From positions 1 through 16,650 of the forward strand of contig JAEYSR010000260.1 in assembly GCA_023434535.1 (NCBI GenBank): a DNA stretch of 16,650 nt, given 5' to 3'. Position numbers and translations under genes: made by a program. Below are positions 13,135 through 16,650 of this stretch, in pieces (the first letter of the stretch is position 1; each line of letters opens with the position of its first letter). This stretch comes from Actinomycetes bacterium (GTDB lineage: Bacteria > Actinomycetota > Acidimicrobiia > Acidimicrobiales > Microtrichaceae). Below the pieces are notes generated by a model. The model saw nothing but the letters and a program-made list of their open reading frames with translations. It was not told the origin of the DNA and did not search any database.

Positions 13135-14142
13135 GTGACCCACGACGAACGCGGACGCTTCGACGAGCAGGTCGGACCGTTCCGGCGCGAGCTGCTCGCC
13201 CACGCCTACCAGATGCTCGGCTCCGGCCACGACGCCGAGGACGCGGTGCAGCAGGCGCTGGTGCGGGCCTGGCGCGCCTGGGATCGCTACGACCCAGCCA
13301 GGGCCTCGGTCCGGACGTGGCTGCACGCGATCGCGTCGAACACGTGCCGGGACGCGCTGGCGTCGCGGGCTCGCCGCGTCCTGCCCTCGGGTCTCGGCGC
13401 ACCGGGCACCGACGTCGAGCAGCCGCTCGTCCCGGCGACCGAGGTGGCGTGGGTGAGCCCACTCCCCACCGCCGCTCTCGATGACGGCCACGACGACCCC
13501 GCTGCCGTCATCGTGCGGCGTGGCCAGGTGCGACTGGCCGTGATCGTCGCCCTGCAGGCCCTGCCCGCCCGCCAGCGTGCGGTGCTCATCCTGCGCGACG
13601 TCCTGCGGTTCTCCGCCGCAGAGGTCGCCGACATGATCGGGACCACGACCGTTGCGGTGAACAGCACCCTGCAGCGGGCGAGGACCGCGGTCGGCGGGAT
13701 CGACCACGACGAGCCGGAGTCGCGTTCCCGCGATGCGGCCAGCCAGGGCCTGCTCCAGCGCTACACCTCCGCGTTCGAGCGAGCCGATCTGGCGGAGCTG
13801 CGCTCGCTGCTCGTCGCCGACGCCGTGATGGAGATGCCGCCGGTCCCGCTCTGGTTCCGGGGTCGGGACGACGTCGTCGGGTTCCTGGCCCGCGCCTACC
13901 GCATGCGCGGCACCGACTGGCGGGTCGCCCTCGTCGGGGCCAACGGTCAACCGGCCTTCGCGGCCTACGTGCGGGACGGCGACGCCTGGACGGCCCACAG
14001 CATCCAGGTGCTCGACACCGACGCCGACGGGATCACGCGCAACGACGTCTTCTTCGATCAGAACCTGTTCGAAGCGTTCGGTCTACCGCTCACGTGGGAC
14101 GACCCCTGGGACGGGACGCCAGAGGAACCCACGCCCCTGTGA
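13135..14142 (+). CDS. ECF sigma factor, SigG-type, with C-terminal SnoaL-like domain
   Basis: A 335-residue extracytoplasmic-function sigma factor. The sigma region 2 core spans about 16-80, with DAEDAVQQALVRAWRAW (33-49) and the -10-recognition part RTWLHAIASNTCRDAL. Region 4 spans about 130-185, with LPARQRAVLILRDVLRFSAAEVAD and its helix-turn-helix. The linker carries EVAWVSPLPT, a version of the W-x-x-P-x-P motif of this group. Residues about 205-315 form a SnoaL/NTF2-like domain (MEMPPVPLWFRGRDDVVGFL, GANGQPAFAAY), which in related sigma factors modulates activity in place of an anti-sigma factor. The GTG at 13135 has GGAGGG 6 nt upstream; an ATG at 13078 is possible but lacks such a site. 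The divergent reductase is the obvious candidate target. Confidence 0.93.
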   Translation: MTHDERGRFDEQVGPFRRELLAHAYQMLGSGHDAEDAVQQALVRAWRAWDRYDPARASVRTWLHAIASNTCRDALASRARRVLPSGLGAPGTDVEQPLVPATEVAWVSPLPTAALDDGHDDPAAVIVRRGQVRLAVIVALQALPARQRAVLILRDVLRFSAAEVADMIGTTTVAVNSTLQRARTAVGGIDHDEPESRSRDAASQGLLQRYTSAFERADLAELRSLLVADAVMEMPPVPLWFRGRDDVVGFLARAYRMRGTDWRVALVGANGQPAFAAYVRDGDAWTAHSIQVLDTDADGITRNDVFFDQNLFEAFGLPLTWDDPWDGTPEEPTPL

Positions 14143-14149
14143 CGAATGC

Positions 14150-14965
14150 TCAGGGCTCCTGGTCGTCCGCCACCTGGGTGAACAGCGCTCCCTGGCCCGC
14201 ACCGGAGCCGGCCTTGCCGCCGCCTCGACCCCGGAGCACGAAGCCGATCGCCGCCGCTGCTGCGGCTCCTGCGATCGGTCCGGCGACGTAGACCCAGTAC
14301 GACGAGAAGTTCGCGCCCACCAGATCGGGGCCGAACGTGCGGGCGGGGTTCATCGACGTGCCCGAGATCGGACTCCCCCACAGCCCGGCCAGGGCGATGT
14401 AGCCGCCGACGGCGAAGGCCCCGATGATGCCGACGTTCTGCGCTCCCGACGCCGTTCCCAGGATCACGCTGACCAGACCGAGCGTCAGGATGAACTCCAT
14501 CCAGAACGCCGACATGTTCGAGTAGCCCGACGCCGGGTAGTTCGAGCCGAAGACGGCCGACACGCCGATCACGTGCTGGAGGAACAGGCAGGCCAGGGTG
14601 GCGCCGAGCAGCTGGACGACGACGTAGCCCGGGACCCGGTGCCACGGGAAGTCCCGGCGGAGGGCGAAGGCGATGCTCACCGCCGGGTTCAGGTGGGCGC
14701 CCGACACGGTTCCCATGAACAGGATGATCGCCATCACCATGAGGCCCGGGGCCACGACGGCAGCGGCGCGACCGATCGTGTCGGGGAACGCCTGGCCCAT
14801 CATCCCGCCGCCCGCGGCGACCAGGACGAGCAGGAACGTCCCGAACGCCTCCGAGAACAGGCGCCGCCACTCCTGGCGGGGGTTGTCGAAGTCGTTCATC
14901 GGTTCGAGCACGTCGGTCTCGAACCACTGCGAGAGCCTCGATCGGTCCCCGGTCGCCTCGGTCAT
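14150..14965 (-). CDS. Aquaporin/MIP family channel
   Basis: A 271-residue inner-membrane channel for water or small neutral solutes. Both NPA boxes are present: SGAHLNPAVS (Asn93) and SGTSMNPARTFGP (Asn206, Arg209), within six membrane spans and after a cytoplasmic N-terminus of about 35 residues. Aligned by eye to E. coli AqpZ, the selectivity filter would be Pro73, Gly194, Thr203 and Arg209, where AqpZ has Phe, His, Thr and Arg. Loss of the bulky Phe and His suggests a wider pore, able to pass solutes larger than water, but no solute can be named. The second ATG (14965) was chosen because GGAG lies 7 nt upstream; the frame opens at 15007. It is convergent with the sigma factor, 7 nt apart. 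Confidence 0.94.
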   Translation of the reverse strand: MTEATGDRSRLSQWFETDVLEPMNDFDNPRQEWRRLFSEAFGTFLLVLVAAGGGMMGQAFPDTIGRAAAVVAPGLMVMAIILFMGTVSGAHLNPAVSIAFALRRDFPWHRVPGYVVVQLLGATLACLFLQHVIGVSAVFGSNYPASGYSNMSAFWMEFILTLGLVSVILGTASGAQNVGIIGAFAVGGYIALAGLWGSPISGTSMNPARTFGPDLVGANFSSYWVYVAGPIAGAAAAAAIGFVLRGRGGGKAGSGAGQGALFTQVADDQEP

Positions 14966-15085
14966 GGTCATCTCCCGTGCCTGATCCGCTGATGCACCCC
15001 GGCCCACCGTCGACCCTACGAACCGGCGCCGCGCCCGCGCATCGCCTCAAGAGGGTGAGACGACGGCAACTCGACGTGGGGTCGC

Positions 15086-15091
15086 TACTGT
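15086..15091 (+). promoter_or_regulatory. -10 box upstream of the alpha/beta hydrolase
   Basis: TACTGT (TANNNT) lies 30 nt before the ATG at 15122, leaving a short leader with AGGGAG (15111-15116). No good -35 box is seen. Confidence 0.35.
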
Positions 15092-15121
15092 CGCTCCGAC
15101 CGCACCGGGCAGGGAGCCACC

Positions 15122-16282
15122 ATGAAGCTGTTCTTCGACGACGAGAACTTCGACGGGCAGCTGCAGCGCTCGATCGCCAAGACGGACTCGGGCATGGCCA
15201 ACGCAGGCGAGTGCCTCTACATCGCCTCGCAGATCACGGCCGGGGATCGCGACAGCTGGTACCGGGCGTGGTCCGACTTCGCCGGCGGGCTGGTCAGCCA
15301 GGCCGACGATGCCGCCGCTGCCGGACGGGCCGTGAGCGCACGAGGGCTCTACCTCCGGGCCACCGAGTACTACCGCCAGGCGTCCTTCTGGCACCGCGAC
15401 GACCTTGCGTCCACCGAGCTCACCACCGCCTACGCCGCCAGCGTGAGCGCCTTCCACCACGCACTCCCGCTCCTCGGCGGGACGGCGAGGATCCTGACGG
15501 GCGACACACCCGGCTACCTGTTCACCCCGGAGGGCAGCGGCCCGTTCCCCACGATCCTGCACGTCGGCGGCTACGACGGGACGGCCGAGGAGCTCTTCGC
15601 CTCCGTCGCTCCTGCGCTGGAACGCGGCTACGCCTTCGCTGCGCTCGACGGGCCGGGTACCGGGCAGCCGCTCTACGAGCGGCGCGTCTACATGCGGCCG
15701 GACTGGGAGAACGTCGTGCCGTCGATGGTCGACCTGCTGGTGGGTCAGCCCGAGGTCGACGCCGATCGCATCGTCCTGGTCGGCCGGTCCTTCGGGGGTC
15801 TGCTCGCTCCTCGGGGAGCGTCGGGCGAGCCCAGGATCGCAGCGCTCGTCGCGGATCCCGGCCAGCACGACATGGCCAAGGGCCTCCCGGAGCGCCTCGG
15901 CGACCTCTGGAACCACGTCGACGACCCGGACGCCGATGCGCAGTTCGAGTCGCTGCTCCAGATCCCTGCCCTGGCCACCCTCTTCGGTCCGAGGATGGCC
16001 ACCCACGGCATCACCTCGGTCCGCGGCTACATCGGGGACCTCCGCCGCTACAACAGCGATGAGCAGGCACCGCTGATCACGTGCCCCAGCCTGATCGCCG
16101 ACAACGAGACCGACCTGATCTCCACCGGGCAGGGCCAGGAGCTGTTCGACGCCCTGACGTGCCCCAAGGAGTTCCGACGCTTCCGCAAGGACGAGGGGGC
16201 CGAGGGGCACTGCGAGGGCATGGCGCCGATCGTGTTCTGGACCGCCGCCTTCGACTGGCTGGACTCGACGCTCGCCGGTTGA
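15122..16282 (+). CDS. Alpha/beta hydrolase, FrsA/DUF1100-like
   Basis: A 386-residue serine hydrolase. Residues 1-120 are a helical N-terminal domain (YRAWSDFAGGL, ARGLYLRATEYYRQASFW) as in FrsA-like esterases and in 2,6-dihydroxypseudooxynicotine hydrolase, a C-C-bond-cleaving relative. The catalytic domain starts with the oxyanion-side strand TILHVGGYDGT (144-154) and DGPGTGQP (176-183). The nucleophile is Ser223 in LVGRSFGG, with Asp331 (DNETD) and His363 (EGHCEGM) as likely partners. All three triad members are visible. The ATG at 15122 has AGGGAG 5 nt upstream. It is convergent with the glycosyltransferase, 21 nt apart. The substrate is unknown; ester or C-C hydrolysis are both possible. 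Confidence 0.88.
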   Translation: MKLFFDDENFDGQLQRSIAKTDSGMANAGECLYIASQITAGDRDSWYRAWSDFAGGLVSQADDAAAAGRAVSARGLYLRATEYYRQASFWHRDDLASTELTTAYAASVSAFHHALPLLGGTARILTGDTPGYLFTPEGSGPFPTILHVGGYDGTAEELFASVAPALERGYAFAALDGPGTGQPLYERRVYMRPDWENVVPSMVDLLVGQPEVDADRIVLVGRSFGGLLAPRGASGEPRIAALVADPGQHDMAKGLPERLGDLWNHVDDPDADAQFESLLQIPALATLFGPRMATHGITSVRGYIGDLRRYNSDEQAPLITCPSLIADNETDLISTGQGQELFDALTCPKEFRRFRKDEGAEGHCEGMAPIVFWTAAFDWLDSTLAG

Positions 16283-16303
16283 CCGATCCGTCGGAGCCGA
16301 GGC

Positions 16304-16650
16304 TCAGAGCCCGGCGACCAGCCGTTCGAAGACGTGCTTGCGGTCGAACTGCATGGCGTGGGCGTGCGCCTTGTCGGCCCGGGCCCGGCGTTCAGCCTCG
16401 TCGAGTCCGACCACCTCGTCGAGCGCCGCGGCGATGGCGTCAGGGTCCGCCACCGGGACGACGAGCGCCGTGTCACCGACCGCCTCCGGGATGCCACCGG
16501 TCGCAGTGGTGATCACCGGACCTCCGCCGGCCAGCATCTTCTCCACCAGGCTGATGCCGAAGGTCTCGACGAACTCCGGCTTCGGCTTGCTCGGCAGCAC
16601 GAACGCCGCGCAGCCCGCCATGAGCGACCACTTCTCGGCGTCGTCGACGT
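16304..16650 (-). CDS. GT4-family glycosyltransferase, C-terminal part
   Basis: The gene enters from the right edge; the frame is open to base 16650 and its N-terminus is outside the window. The 115 or so visible residues are the nucleotide-sugar-binding half of a GT-B fold glycosyltransferase: WSLMAGCAAFVLPSKPKPEFVETFGISLVEKMLAG, where the acidic EFVETFGISLVE segment is the E-x7-E motif, then GGPVITTATGGIPEAVGD and the family-typical VPVADPDAIAAAL. GT4 enzymes retain anomeric configuration and often act in cell-wall, lipid or exopolysaccharide synthesis. Donor and acceptor cannot be told from this part. Confidence 0.88.
   Translation of the reverse strand, partial: VDDAEKWSLMAGCAAFVLPSKPKPEFVETFGISLVEKMLAGGGPVITTATGGIPEAVGDTALVVPVADPDAIAAALDEVVGLDEAERRARADKAHAHAMQFDRKHVFERLVAGL

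Noticed and set aside
1..16650. CRISPR arrays, insertion sequences, integrases, toxin-antitoxin or phage-defence genes
   Set aside because: No evenly spaced direct repeats, transposase/integrase motifs or recognisable defence domains were seen on either strand.

Overview
The window is high-GC DNA (about 70% G+C in most genes, by eye) with many GTG starts and little intergenic space. It looks like a chromosomal segment of an actinobacterium (Actinomycetota). The best clue is a minus-strand block with the order mec - cysM - murI - metallo-beta-lactamase-fold hydrolase - rph - rdgB. From memory, this matches the Mycobacterium tuberculosis order Rv1334-Rv1341, minus cysO and the rhomboid-family gene that lie within that block there. 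A deep-branching class such as Acidimicrobiia is possible but cannot be shown from this sequence. No CRISPR array, transposase, integrase, phage module or recognisable defence system was found.

Layout. At 1-1173 (+) is a DrrA/DrrB-type ABC exporter, with the ATPase entering from outside the window. From about 1290 to 3110 is a less GC-rich, gene-poor stretch holding one minus-strand orphan single-pass membrane protein (1606-2613). It ends near a tRNA-3'-end-like sequence inside a large inverted repeat (3094-3151). At 3210-4232 (+) is a metal- and PLP-dependent D-threonine aldolase/D-serine dehydratase-like enzyme. The minus-strand housekeeping block follows (4288-8999). It covers purine NTP sanitation (rdgB, with a broken 5' end), tRNA 3' maturation (rph), a cAMP-phosphodiesterase-like MBL hydrolase, D-glutamate synthesis for peptidoglycan (murI), O-phosphoserine-type cysteine synthase (cysM) and a JAMM peptidase (mec).

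Divergent from mec are smpB (9137-9610) and the ssrA tmRNA (9810-10201), the complete trans-translation pair. Its encoded tag reads ADNEQFALAA. Next come two small membrane proteins (10465-11045), a sulfotransferase (11164-12036, -) and another small membrane protein (12106-12333, -). A RibD/DHFR-like reductase (-) is divergent from a SigG-type ECF sigma factor with a C-terminal SnoaL-like domain (13135-14142, +). The end of the window holds an aquaporin (14150-14965, -), an alpha/beta hydrolase (15122-16282, +) and the C-terminus of a GT4 glycosyltransferase running off the window (-).

The points most worth a second look are these. The rdgB reading frame is disrupted, consistent with a small deletion that removes the triphosphate-binding N-terminus. 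The cysO sulfur-carrier gene is missing between mec and cysM, where a perfect 24-bp inverted repeat is found instead. Leaderless-type starts (a TANNNT box 6-7 nt before the start codon, no Shine-Dalgarno) recur at four genes. The tRNA-like hairpin sits at the edge of the atypical segment.
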